From JAEWSN01 sp942493335 (GTDB lineage Bacteria > Bacillota > Clostridia > DSM-8532): DNA of 64,000 nucleotides. The notes below the pieces were generated by a model, which saw nothing but the letters and a program-made list of their open reading frames with translations, searched no databases and was not told where the DNA came from. Within the stretch, counting starts at the first letter, position 1. Every line of letters begins with the position of its first letter. Below, in pieces: positions 8,224 to 15,920 of the stretch. The position numbers were made by a program, and so were the translations under genes. The stretch is taken from contig OW818693.1 in assembly GCA_942493335.1 (NCBI GenBank), positions 868,001-932,000 on the forward strand, written 5' to 3'.

Positions 8224-9019
8224 CATGGCTTCGCTGGCCAATCGGGAGGAAGTGCTGCTGATCGCTGTCCGGGCTGGAGAACTGCTGTTGAGAAACGGTG
8301 CGGAAACCTACCGGGTGGAAGAGACGATCTCCCGCATCTGCAGCGCCTACGGATATGACAGCGAGCCCTTTGCGCTGCCGACCGGCGTATTCGCCTCCAT
8401 TGCAGGGGATGGGCCGCCTGTTTCCCTCGTGCGGCGCATCAAGAACCGCTCCATCGACCTGGGCCGTGTGGCGCGTCTCAACGCCTTTGCGCGTGAGGTT
8501 GAGGAGTGTCCGCCCGACGGCCGGGAAGCGATGAGACGATTGAAGGCCATCGCGGAAGCGCCGGTCTATCCGACGCATCTGATTTTCCTCTCCTATACGT
8601 TCACCGCAGCCCTCTTCACACTATTGTACGGCGGATCCCTGCAGGAAGGATGTGCCGCGCTGCTCATCGGCACGCTGCTGGCGGTCATCCGGCTCGTGTT
8701 CATCCGGCGGTCCATCTTCCCGTTCTTCGAATACTTCATGGGCGGACTTGTCGCCGGTTTTGCCGGTTATCTGGCTTCCCTGCTGTTTCCCGGACTGAAC
8801 GCATACCTCGTCATCATGGGCGCCCTCATCAACCTGATGCCCGGAACCGCCCTCGTAAACGGCATCCGGGACATGCTGCACGGCGACAGTGTCAGCGGGA
8901 TTTCCAGGTTGGGTGAAGCCATCCTCACGGTTTCCATCATGGCAGCGGGAGCCGCCATCGGCATCGGGGCGCTCATCGGGCTGGCCGGTACGCTGGGCAT
9001 TGCGGGAGGACGGTCATGA
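8198..9019 (+). CDS. Threonine/serine exporter, ThrE N-terminal-half protein (DUF1212)
   Basis: A 273-residue protein: a cytoplasmic part (about 1-125, with LLRNGAETYRVEETI and the ALPTGVFASI stretch typical of DUF1212) and about five membrane helices (about 128-270). The ThrE family exports threonine and serine; in many bacteria, as here, its two membrane halves are encoded by adjacent genes. ATG 8198 has GGGAGGAGCG just upstream. The stop overlaps the start of the partner gene (ATGA), so the two are translationally coupled. Confidence 0.85.
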   Translation: MERNEPGHDMASLANREEVLLIAVRAGELLLRNGAETYRVEETISRICSAYGYDSEPFALPTGVFASIAGDGPPVSLVRRIKNRSIDLGRVARLNAFAREVEECPPDGREAMRRLKAIAEAPVYPTHLIFLSYTFTAALFTLLYGGSLQEGCAALLIGTLLAVIRLVFIRRSIFPFFEYFMGGLVAGFAGYLASLLFPGLNAYLVIMGALINLMPGTALVNGIRDMLHGDSVSGISRLGEAILTVSIMAAGAAIGIGALIGLAGTLGIAGGRS

Positions 9020-9492
9020 CGGTTTTGATTTTGCTGAAATGGTTTCTCCTGGCTACAGCCGGCACCATGGTCCCCTGCATTGTCCTGAACGTGGACAAGC
9101 GGCTGATCGGCTGGGCCGGTCTGAGCGGCGGACTCGGCTATCTGGCGGCCGTGCTGGTGACGCCGGAATTCGGAATCCCCGGCTTCATGCAGGTCTTTCT
9201 CGGCGCAGTCGTGGTTGGCACACTCTCCGAGACATTTGCCCGCACCTTCAAGGCGCCGGCCCTCACCTTCTGCATCCCGGCCATCTTCCCACTGGTTCCC
9301 GGCATCACGGCGTACCGGACCATGCAGCTGATCGTGGCGGAAAAATGGAAAGAAGCCGCCGCGTCCGGTCTTTCGACGGCAGCGGCGGCCTTCTCGATTG
9401 CATTCGGCTTGATGCTGGTTGCGGCATTGGTCAGAGGCTTGCCCCGGAAACAACGTCGTAAGCCGCTTCCGCCATCCGATACACGGTTCTGA
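9016..9492 (+). CDS. Threonine/serine exporter, ThrE C-terminal-half protein (DUF3815)
   Basis: A 158-residue membrane protein with about five hydrophobic helices and the FCIPAIFPLVPGITAYRTM motif typical of the ThrE_2/DUF3815 half. It overlaps the previous gene by ATGA and presumably completes the exporter. Its 3' end overlaps the convergent larC gene by 62 bp, so both C-termini are encoded on opposite strands of the same DNA. Confidence 0.85.
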   Translation: MTVLILLKWFLLATAGTMVPCIVLNVDKRLIGWAGLSGGLGYLAAVLVTPEFGIPGFMQVFLGAVVVGTLSETFARTFKAPALTFCIPAIFPLVPGITAYRTMQLIVAEKWKEAAASGLSTAAAAFSIAFGLMLVAALVRGLPRKQRRKPLPPSDTRF

Positions 9493-11002
9493 ACGGTAAT
9501 CCCGCCTTTTCGGCTACGTCCCGCACCTGCTCGTATTCCGGTGCGGCCTTCCGGATTCCATTCCACTCGCAAACTTTGATGGATACAGGCTGTCCCGCCA
9601 CTTCGACGGTCACGGCCGTCCGATTCATGACGCTGCGCGATGCGGGTGTCCTACGGATGCCGATCGTGCTGCTCTCCCGGAAAATGACTGTTTCCAGCGC
9701 GTTGAGCGTCGCATCGTCCGTCAGGACGGTCAGGAGCATCCCCGGACGATTTTTCTTCATCTGCACGGAAGTATAGAAGACATCCCGGGCTCCGGCGTCC
9801 AACAGTTTTCCCATCAGGTATCCCGCCGCCTCACCGGTCATATCGTCCAGATTCGCTTCCAGCACGATGATTTCATCTCGGGTCGTTGCTGGAGGTGCGA
9901 TGGATGGGGTCGGTTCACTATCAGCAGCCTCCCCTACCAGCATGCGCAACAGATTCGGCGAATCGAAATCCTTTGTTCCAACACCATATCCAATGGCGGA
10001 AACCGTCATTGCCGGAAGAAGTCCATACGACTGGGCAAATTCCGCAACGATGGCCGCACCGGTGGGTGTGGTTCGTTCTCCCGGACTCCCTTTCGCATAG
10101 ATGGGCGCGCGGGCTTCCAACAGAATGGACGCGGTGGCCGGCGCCGGAACCGGGAGCAGTCCGTGCTGGCATCGAACGAATCCGCTGCCCGTATTGATGG
10201 CGGAGGCAACGACCCGGTTCGGCCTGAGCCAGCAGAAACAGATGGCCGCACCGACAATGTCCACGATGGAATCTACTGCGCCAACTTCATGGAATCCGAC
10301 CTCATCAGCCGGCTTGCCATGCACTTTTCCTTCGGCAATGGCCACTCGCTGGAAAATCCGGATGGCCAGACGCTTCTCATCCTCGCGCAGGGCACTTCGT
10401 TCAATCATGGCCCTGATATCCCGCCAGTTTCGGTGTTCATGCGGGCCGTGGGAATGGACTTCATGCGGGTGGGTATGCGCCTCGTGACCATGGTCATGTT
10501 TCCTGTGGTCATGGGTATGTTCCCCATGGTCATGGGTATGTTCCCCATGTTCATGGGTGTGTTCTCCACGGTCATGGGTATGTTCCCCATGTTCATGGGC
10601 ATGTTCTCCATGGTCATGGGTATGTTCCCCATGTTCATGGGTATGTTCCCCATGTTCATGGGTATGTTCTCCATGGTCATGGGCATGTTCTCCATGGTCA
10701 TGGGCATGTTCTCCATGGTCATGGGCATGTTCTCCATGATCATGGGTGTTTTCCACATGGTCATGGGTGTGTTCCTTGTCCGCGTGGGTGTGTTCATCGG
10801 TTTCCGCATCCAGTTTGACGATGACATGCGTGCCGGAAATTCCCCCTTTTTGACCGGGTTCCACGATCAGTTCAAAGCCCTCCGCGCCAAAACGGGCCAG
10901 GCCGTCCCGCAGGACAGCCTCCGGCACACCCGCATCAAGAAAGGCGGAGAGGGTCATGTCTCCGCTGATGCCGGATGGCATGTCGATATACAGGATTTTC
11001 AT
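9431..11002 (-). CDS. larC: Nickel-pincer cofactor biosynthesis protein LarC with long His-rich repeat
   Basis: LarC inserts nickel into the dithio-pyridinium mononucleotide made by LarB and LarE, giving the nickel-pincer nucleotide used by LarA-type racemases. The 523-residue protein starts MKILYIDMPSGISGDM, the family signature, and keeps the conserved HxxGxxDSIxD-like stretch (HEVGAVDSIVDIVGA) and the C-terminal domain containing EANLDDMTGE. It is a single open frame, unlike Lactobacillus plantarum larC, which needs a frameshift. Residues 84-167 are twelve 7-residue repeats of the type EHTHDHG. The ATG overlaps the larB stop (ATGA), showing coupling. The 3' end overlaps the convergent thrE-half gene. 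Confidence 0.95.
   Translation of the reverse strand: MKILYIDMPSGISGDMTLSAFLDAGVPEAVLRDGLARFGAEGFELIVEPGQKGGISGTHVIVKLDAETDEHTHADKEHTHDHVENTHDHGEHAHDHGEHAHDHGEHAHDHGEHTHEHGEHTHEHGEHTHDHGEHAHEHGEHTHDRGEHTHEHGEHTHDHGEHTHDHRKHDHGHEAHTHPHEVHSHGPHEHRNWRDIRAMIERSALREDEKRLAIRIFQRVAIAEGKVHGKPADEVGFHEVGAVDSIVDIVGAAICFCWLRPNRVVASAINTGSGFVRCQHGLLPVPAPATASILLEARAPIYAKGSPGERTTPTGAAIVAEFAQSYGLLPAMTVSAIGYGVGTKDFDSPNLLRMLVGEAADSEPTPSIAPPATTRDEIIVLEANLDDMTGEAAGYLMGKLLDAGARDVFYTSVQMKKNRPGMLLTVLTDDATLNALETVIFRESSTIGIRRTPASRSVMNRTAVTVEVAGQPVSIKVCEWNGIRKAAPEYEQVRDVAEKAGLPFRTVYRMAEAAYDVVSGASL
10502..10753 (-). repeat. Twelve tandem 21-bp units encoding the LarC His-rich heptads
   Basis: 252 bp divide exactly into twelve 21-bp units, each encoding a heptad close to E-H-[AT]-H-[DE]-H-G; only the first and last units and one DR variant deviate. 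All units are in frame, so length can change by slippage without breaking larC. Confidence 0.9.
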
Positions 11003-11766
11003 GTATTTTCCCCTTCACAGAGCTTCATGATGCGGTTTGCCAGGCAAGCCGCACCAAAGCCGTTGTCGATGTTCATGACGCCTACGCCGGAGGCACAGCT
11101 GTTCAACATGCCCAACAGCGCGGAAACACCGCCGAAGCTGGCGCCGTAACCGATGCTTGTGGGTACCGCTATGACCGGTTTGCTGACGAGTCCGCCTACG
11201 ACGGAGGGCAGTGCGCCTTCCATGCCTGCGATGACGATGAGAACGGACGCTTCCCGCATGGTTTCGACCTGCGCAAGAAGCCGGTGGATGCCGGCGACCC
11301 CGACGTCGTACAAACGCCTGACGGAATTGCCGAGCACCTCTGCCGTTACGACCGCCTCTTCAGCGACCGGAATGTCGGCTGTTCCGGCCGATACAACAAG
11401 AACATGCCCCTTTGTCGTACCAAACGGCTGGCGCTCGACGACCACCGTGCGTGCAGATGCATGATACACGGCTTGCGGCGTAACGGCACGGATCGCTTCG
11501 TATACGGCCGGTTCCGCCCTGGAGGCGAGAATGTTGCATGTACTCTTTTCCAGCATGTCCCGCACAATTCCCTGGATGTGCTCGATGGACTTTCCGGGAC
11601 AGTAGATGACCTCCGGAAAGCCATTGCGCAAGGCACGGCGGTAATCGATCTTCGCATAGCCGATATCGCTGGAGGCAAGCCATTGAAGGCGTCCAAACGC
11701 ATCATCGGAACTCAGGTTTCCGGTTGAAACCGCATCCAGCAGTTGCCGGATTTCGTTCAAATCCAT
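10999..11766 (-). CDS. larB: Nickel-pincer cofactor biosynthesis protein LarB
   Basis: LarB carboxylates and hydrolyses nicotinic acid adenine dinucleotide to a dicarboxylated pyridinium mononucleotide, the first step to the nickel-pincer cofactor. The 255-residue protein carries PurE/NCAIR-mutase-like signatures: SAGTADIPVAEEA, then a GVAGIHRLL segment and VVGGLVSKPVIAVPTSIGYGASFGG. Start at 11766 has AAAGGG upstream. It lies 75 nt after larE and overlaps larC by 4 nt, so larE-larB-larC form one transcript. Confidence 0.93.
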   Translation of the reverse strand: MDLNEIRQLLDAVSTGNLSSDDAFGRLQWLASSDIGYAKIDYRRALRNGFPEVIYCPGKSIEHIQGIVRDMLEKSTCNILASRAEPAVYEAIRAVTPQAVYHASARTVVVERQPFGTTKGHVLVVSAGTADIPVAEEAVVTAEVLGNSVRRLYDVGVAGIHRLLAQVETMREASVLIVIAGMEGALPSVVGGLVSKPVIAVPTSIGYGASFGGVSALLGMLNSCASGVGVMNIDNGFGAACLANRIMKLCEGENT

Positions 11767-11841
11767 TGGTTTCCCTTTCTGAAAGACATACGGAGACAGA
11801 ATTGGGTACAGGGACGAATCATCCCTGTTCTCCGCTTGGCT

Positions 11842-12741
11842 TCACTCACGAATGGCACGGTTCATGCTTCCCTTCACGTAACCCTCCAGATCCAGACAGA
11901 CATGCAGAAAGCCAAGTTCCCGCATGCTCCTGGTCAGGGCGGATCGCAGGGGCTCCACGATGGCTTCCTGCATCTGGGCGTAGGGCAGCTCGATGCGTGC
12001 CAGTTTATCATGCACGCGGACGCGTCCGCCTGTAAAGCCCAAATCCTGAAGGACGTATTCCGCCTTTTCGATCAGGCCCAATAATTCCGGCGTCAACGGG
12101 GTTCCGAATGGAATGCGCGTGGCCAGACAGGCGCCTGCGGGCTTGTCCCACGCCTTGACGCCGTTGCGGTACGCGAGCATGCGGATTTCCGCCTTCGCCA
12201 GCCCGCAGTCCAGCATCGGACTTTCAATGCCCAATTCGGCGAGTGCGCGCATGCCGGGTCTGTAATCGCCCAGATCATCGGCATTCGAACCTTCCACGAC
12301 ATGGGAGATCCCGTTCTCAGCGGCAACCTGCAGAATCCGGGTGAAGATGTTTTTCTTGCAATGATAGCAGCGTTCCGGCACATTTCCTGCGAATTCCGGT
12401 ACCGAAAACTCCTCCGCCTGCAATGTCACAAGCCGGATGCCCCGCTCGGCGCAGAATGCGCGGGCCTCCTCCGCATCCCTTGCGGGAACCATCGCACCAA
12501 GCACCGTGACAGCCAGAACGCCTTCCGGAATGGCCCGATGTGCGGCATCCAGCAGGAAGCTGCTGTCGACGCCGGCGGAAAAAGCGACACAAATACGTTC
12601 CGAACCCAGCAACCGTTTCATCAGCGTGTCGTACTTGGCCTGCACACGAACATCCGGTGTGGCTGATATTCCCAATACGGCCGATGCCTCTGCACCGGCA
12701 ACGGTCTTCCCTGTTGTCTCTCCTGCTGTCCTGTCTGTCAT
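11842..12741 (-). CDS. larE: ATP-dependent sacrificial sulfur transferase LarE
   Basis: LarE adenylates the LarB product and adds sulfur, becoming dehydroalanine when it sacrifices a cysteine, or using a cluster-bound sulfur in some forms. The 299-residue protein has a PP-loop (FSAGVDSSFLLD, about 48-59), a PERCYHCKKNIF CxxC motif, EGSNADDLGDYRPG, and KPAGACLATRIPFG, whose Cys is at the expected sulfur-donor region. The ATG at 12741 is preferred because GGGAAGGGAAGAATC precedes it; an in-frame ATG 36 nt earlier has no site. Next gene downstream is larB. Confidence 0.92.
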   Translation of the reverse strand: MTDRTAGETTGKTVAGAEASAVLGISATPDVRVQAKYDTLMKRLLGSERICVAFSAGVDSSFLLDAAHRAIPEGVLAVTVLGAMVPARDAEEARAFCAERGIRLVTLQAEEFSVPEFAGNVPERCYHCKKNIFTRILQVAAENGISHVVEGSNADDLGDYRPGMRALAELGIESPMLDCGLAKAEIRMLAYRNGVKAWDKPAGACLATRIPFGTPLTPELLGLIEKAEYVLQDLGFTGGRVRVHDKLARIELPYAQMQEAIVEPLRSALTRSMRELGFLHVCLDLEGYVKGSMNRAIRE

Positions 12742-12780
12742 GATTCTTCCCTTCCCATCCCATTTCCGGGATGGCACGAT

Positions 12781-13800
12781 TTACAGTTCATCCATCCTGA
12801 TCAGACGCGTGAGTTCCATATCAAGCTCCCATGCGCCGAATTCGGTATTGCTCAGGATTACATAGGCGACATTCCGAACCGGGTCAAACAAGCTGGTCGC
12901 ACTCACGCCGGGATCGCATCCCTGCAGGTACCAGGCGTCATGCTTCCCCATGTTCTTCAGCCAGACACCGAATCCATATCCGGTTTCCTCCTCGTCCCGC
13001 CATTGCCGCTGAAGCATTCGGGATGTCAGGGTTGGCCCCAAAAGCACATGCGAGGAAAGCGCATCCCAAAACCTGAGCATGTCCATGCCCGTGCTCCAGG
13101 CACCACCGTCTCCATTGCCGACAGGGGGGATGTCAAAAATATTGGACACCCAGTCCACCCCGATCTTTCGATATCCGCGTGCACAGCGGGATGGAAGCCG
13201 GTCATTCATATAGTAGCCGGAATCCGCCATTCCCGCCTTGTCGAAGACACGGGCCTGAACAACTTCCGTAAACGGCTTTCCCGTCACGTTTTCAATGATG
13301 AGCGCGAGCACGACGAAAGCGGCATTGTTGTAACAGAACGCCGTACCTGGCTCGAATTGCATGGGCAGATCCTGAAACAATGGCAGAAAGTCGGTTGGCC
13401 TGCGCATCCGATGGACGGGCCTGTTGTTCCACAATTCGGCATAGTCTTTCATGACGGATTCGTCAAAGTAGTCCGGAATACCGGATGTATGGGACAGCAG
13501 CCGCCCGACGGTCACGCCGTCAGGAAATCCTGCAAGAACCCCTTCAGGCAGGACTTCCGAAAGGGAATCCTCAAGCCCGATCCAGCCTTCTTCCACAAGC
13601 TGCAGCAGTGTGACGGCTGTGAAGACCTTCCCGACAGATGCCATGGAAAACCTCGTATCCGGTGCATTCGGAACGTAGTCGCTTCTGTCCGAATATCCGC
13701 GGGACACTTGATAGCATACATTCGTGCCGCGCCGGATCAGAACCGTACCTGCAAAGTTTTCCGGCAGGCGGATAGCCGGCATGTTTTCATTCCCGCACAT
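12781..13800 (-). CDS. Serine hydrolase of the class C beta-lactamase / EstB family
   Basis: A 339-residue protein without signal peptide or membrane segment. It has SxxK as SVGK in FSMASVGKVFTAVTLLQLVEEG, YxN as YNN in FCYNNAAFVVLAL, and RLLSHTSGIPDY, the usual family landmark. The third motif region reads GCDPGVSA. Members act as esterases, D-amino-acid peptidases or lactamases; the substrate is not readable. ATG 13800 has GGGAGGACGG upstream. It lies between glgA and larE on the same strand, only 39 nt from each, but no functional link to nickel-cofactor synthesis is evident. Confidence 0.82.
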   Translation of the reverse strand: MCGNENMPAIRLPENFAGTVLIRRGTNVCYQVSRGYSDRSDYVPNAPDTRFSMASVGKVFTAVTLLQLVEEGWIGLEDSLSEVLPEGVLAGFPDGVTVGRLLSHTSGIPDYFDESVMKDYAELWNNRPVHRMRRPTDFLPLFQDLPMQFEPGTAFCYNNAAFVVLALIIENVTGKPFTEVVQARVFDKAGMADSGYYMNDRLPSRCARGYRKIGVDWVSNIFDIPPVGNGDGGAWSTGMDMLRFWDALSSHVLLGPTLTSRMLQRQWRDEEETGYGFGVWLKNMGKHDAWYLQGCDPGVSATSLFDPVRNVAYVILSNTEFGAWELDMELTRLIRMDEL

Positions 13801-13838
13801 TGACCGTCCTCCCTCTTTCTGTTTCATCCCGATGGTCT

Positions 13839-15503
13839 TCAGTGTTTCGCTTCATGCGCAGGTTTGTCTTCCTTTGCAGTAGTAATTCCGTCTTCCCCTG
13901 GCGCATGTTTTCCCTTCCGGGTCGAAACGGCCGGTGTTCCCGCTTTTGTGGAACCCGGATGTCCGGGAAAGGCATGAGCCGGAATGGACGGGGCATCCTT
14001 GTGGCGTGGAGAAACATCCGTGTGCTGTGGAGGAACATCCTTGCGGTCGGGAAAGGCCTCCATGATCTCCTGATACATAGCCATATATTCGCGGGCGGCA
14101 TGCTCCCAGCTGAAATCCTGCGCCATGCAGGTCCGGACGAGCCGGTCCCAGGCAGTTTTGTCATGGAACACCGAAATGCCACGCATCAGTGCATCCTTCA
14201 TCTCATGCGCATTGTAGTTGGCAAAACTGAATCCGGTCCCTTCCCCGGTCAGAGGATTGTAGGGAATGACGGTATCCTTCAGGCCGCCGGTCTCCCGGAC
14301 AACCGGCACGGTTCCATAACGCATGCTGAACAGCTGGCTGAGCCCGCAGGGTTCAAACAATGACGGCATCAGGAAGAAATCGCAGCCGGCATAGATTCGT
14401 TGCGCCAGAAGCCCGTCATACCGGATATGGGCGGATACTTTTTGCGGGTAGGTGTGGTGTGCCCAGCGGAACAGGTCTTCATACTGCTTGTCTCCGGTCC
14501 CGAGCACGATGATCTGGATATCCTGTGCAAGAATTTCCCCGAGCACGCGTGCGACCAGATCGAAGCCTTTTTGGTCGACAAGCCGTGAAATGATGCCGAT
14601 GAGCGGAACGTCCGCGCGCGGGGGCAAATGCATCTGCTTTTGCAGCGAAGTCTTGTTGATGAGCTTGCCTGACGGATCCTCCGCTGAGAAAGGCGCATAA
14701 AGCCGATCGTCATGTTCCGGATCGTTGTGCGCATAATCGATGCCGTTGACGATGCCCCGAAGGTCCGCAGACCGGCGGTTGATGGTTTCATTGAGCCGCT
14801 CCCCGAAGAAATCGCCCCTGATTTCCTCGGCATAGGTTTCGCTGACCGTTGTGATTCGGGTGGAGAAGTTCAGGGCCGCCTTCATGAAACTGACGCAGCC
14901 ATCCTGTTCGACGCCGTTTGCATTGAAATATCCCCACTCCAAACCAAGGACGGAATCCATCATCTCTTTCGGAAAAATCCCCTGATAGCGTAAATTGTGG
15001 ATGGTATACACCGTGCGCATGTTCCGGAAGAACCCTTCATTCCGATAGTTCCGGTAATGGGCATCGAGCATGACGGGGGTCATGCCGGTCTGCCAGTCGT
15101 TCAGATGGATGATGTCCGGCTGAAAACCGATTTTGGGCAACGCCTCGAGAATGGCACGGCTGAAGAAGGCAAACCGTTCCCCGTCATCCCCGAGACCGTA
15201 GATCCCTTCCCTTTTGAAGTAATACTCGTTGTCCAGAAAATAGAAGGCAACTCCCTTTTCCACCAGACGAAAAATTCCGCAGTATTGCCTGCGCCAGGTC
15301 AAATCAACCTCGACGCTTCCAATGAACTCCATTTGTTCCGTGTATATCGCGGGAATCTGCCCATACTTGGGCATGACCACGCGCACTTCCGCTCCTTCAT
15401 GGCCAAGAGCCTTTGGCAGGGAACCGGCAACATCGGCCAACCCGCCGGTTTTGAGGAAAGGATCGACTTCGGACGCCGCAAACCATATCTTCAAGGGACT
15501 CAT
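13839..15503 (-). CDS. glgA: Glycogen synthase (ADP-glucose type, GT5)
   Basis: Extends alpha-1,4-glucan from ADP-glucose. The 554-residue protein begins MSPLKIWFAASEVDPFLKTGGLADV, with the KTGGL ADP-glucose motif, and contains LIGIISRLVDQKGFDL and the C-terminal nucleotide-binding stretch FEPCGLSQLFSMRYGTVPVVRETGGL. ATG 15503 has AAGGAGG 7 nt upstream; a longer reading frame has no ribosome site. After the catalytic part there is a low-complexity tail of about 65 residues rich in Pro, His, Lys and Asp (DVPPQHTDVSPRHKDAPS...), absent from typical GlgA. First gene of the apparent glgA-hydrolase-larEBC transcript. Confidence 0.93.
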   Translation of the reverse strand: MSPLKIWFAASEVDPFLKTGGLADVAGSLPKALGHEGAEVRVVMPKYGQIPAIYTEQMEFIGSVEVDLTWRRQYCGIFRLVEKGVAFYFLDNEYYFKREGIYGLGDDGERFAFFSRAILEALPKIGFQPDIIHLNDWQTGMTPVMLDAHYRNYRNEGFFRNMRTVYTIHNLRYQGIFPKEMMDSVLGLEWGYFNANGVEQDGCVSFMKAALNFSTRITTVSETYAEEIRGDFFGERLNETINRRSADLRGIVNGIDYAHNDPEHDDRLYAPFSAEDPSGKLINKTSLQKQMHLPPRADVPLIGIISRLVDQKGFDLVARVLGEILAQDIQIIVLGTGDKQYEDLFRWAHHTYPQKVSAHIRYDGLLAQRIYAGCDFFLMPSLFEPCGLSQLFSMRYGTVPVVRETGGLKDTVIPYNPLTGEGTGFSFANYNAHEMKDALMRGISVFHDKTAWDRLVRTCMAQDFSWEHAAREYMAMYQEIMEAFPDRKDVPPQHTDVSPRHKDAPSIPAHAFPGHPGSTKAGTPAVSTRKGKHAPGEDGITTAKEDKPAHEAKH

Positions 15504-15671
15504 GGATAGCCTCCTTCGTATCGGCACAAGGGATCCTGTTTCCTGTCCATTATCCCATAAATCCCGCCTGTGAAACAGTCTGATGTTCTTCAGGCGTTCT
15601 TCGTGCGCATCCGCCTGCACCCGTATCATGGCGCTGGCACATGCATGTGAAAAGACAGGACGTTCAGGGTA

Positions 15672-15680
15672 TGATACAAT
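15672..15680 (+). promoter_or_regulatory. Possible extended -10 promoter upstream of the hairpin element
   Basis: TGA-TACAAT at 15672-15680 would start transcription near 15687, so that both following hairpins lie in the 5' leader of the RlmI-like gene. No clear -35 is seen. Confidence 0.4.
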
Positions 15681-15701
15681 GGGAAGACCCTTTTAGGGCT
15701 T

Positions 15702-15788
15702 GGAAAGAAATAACCTGCTCTATGAATTTCAGAAAACAATGGCCAAACCTGCCATTGTTTTCTGATAAAGAGCAGGTAATTCCTTTCC
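15702..15788. repeat. Long imperfect hairpin (about 40-bp arms) between glgA and the RlmI-like gene
   Basis: The left arm (15702-15743) and right arm (15751-15788) pair over GGAAAG, ACCTGCTCT and a perfect 14-bp inner stem CAGAAAACAATGGC, with two isolated mismatches and one small internal loop, closed by a 7-nt loop. It has no poly-T tail and is too long for an ordinary terminator. Confidence 0.8.
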
Positions 15789-15798
15789 GGCTCCTTAT

Positions 15799-15864
15799 AG
15801 ACCCGGCAATTGGTTCGTATCGTTTTTGACGGTCGAATGACAACCGTATCAATTGCCGGAGTCC
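15799..15864. repeat. Second inverted repeat next to the long hairpin
   Basis: CCGGCAATTG (15803-15812) and CAATTGCCGG (15850-15859) form a perfect 10-bp stem, extended outward by GAC/GTC with one bulged A. The enclosed 37 nt contain further short complementary pieces (GGTT/AACC, TTCG/CGAA). Confidence 0.7.
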
Positions 15865-15920
15865 CACCCTATACCAAATATTTGTTTCCGATTCCATAAG
15901 AGGGAAAGACAGGAGACTTC

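Noticed and set aside
10502..10753. A tandem array that at first sight resembles a CRISPR
   Set aside because: The 21-bp units are contiguous without spacers and are in frame with larC.
10163..11149. Plus-strand frame with repeated Met/Val/Gly/Phe heptads
   Set aside because: It is the complement of the LarC His-rich repeats; the minus frame encodes conserved LarC on both sides.
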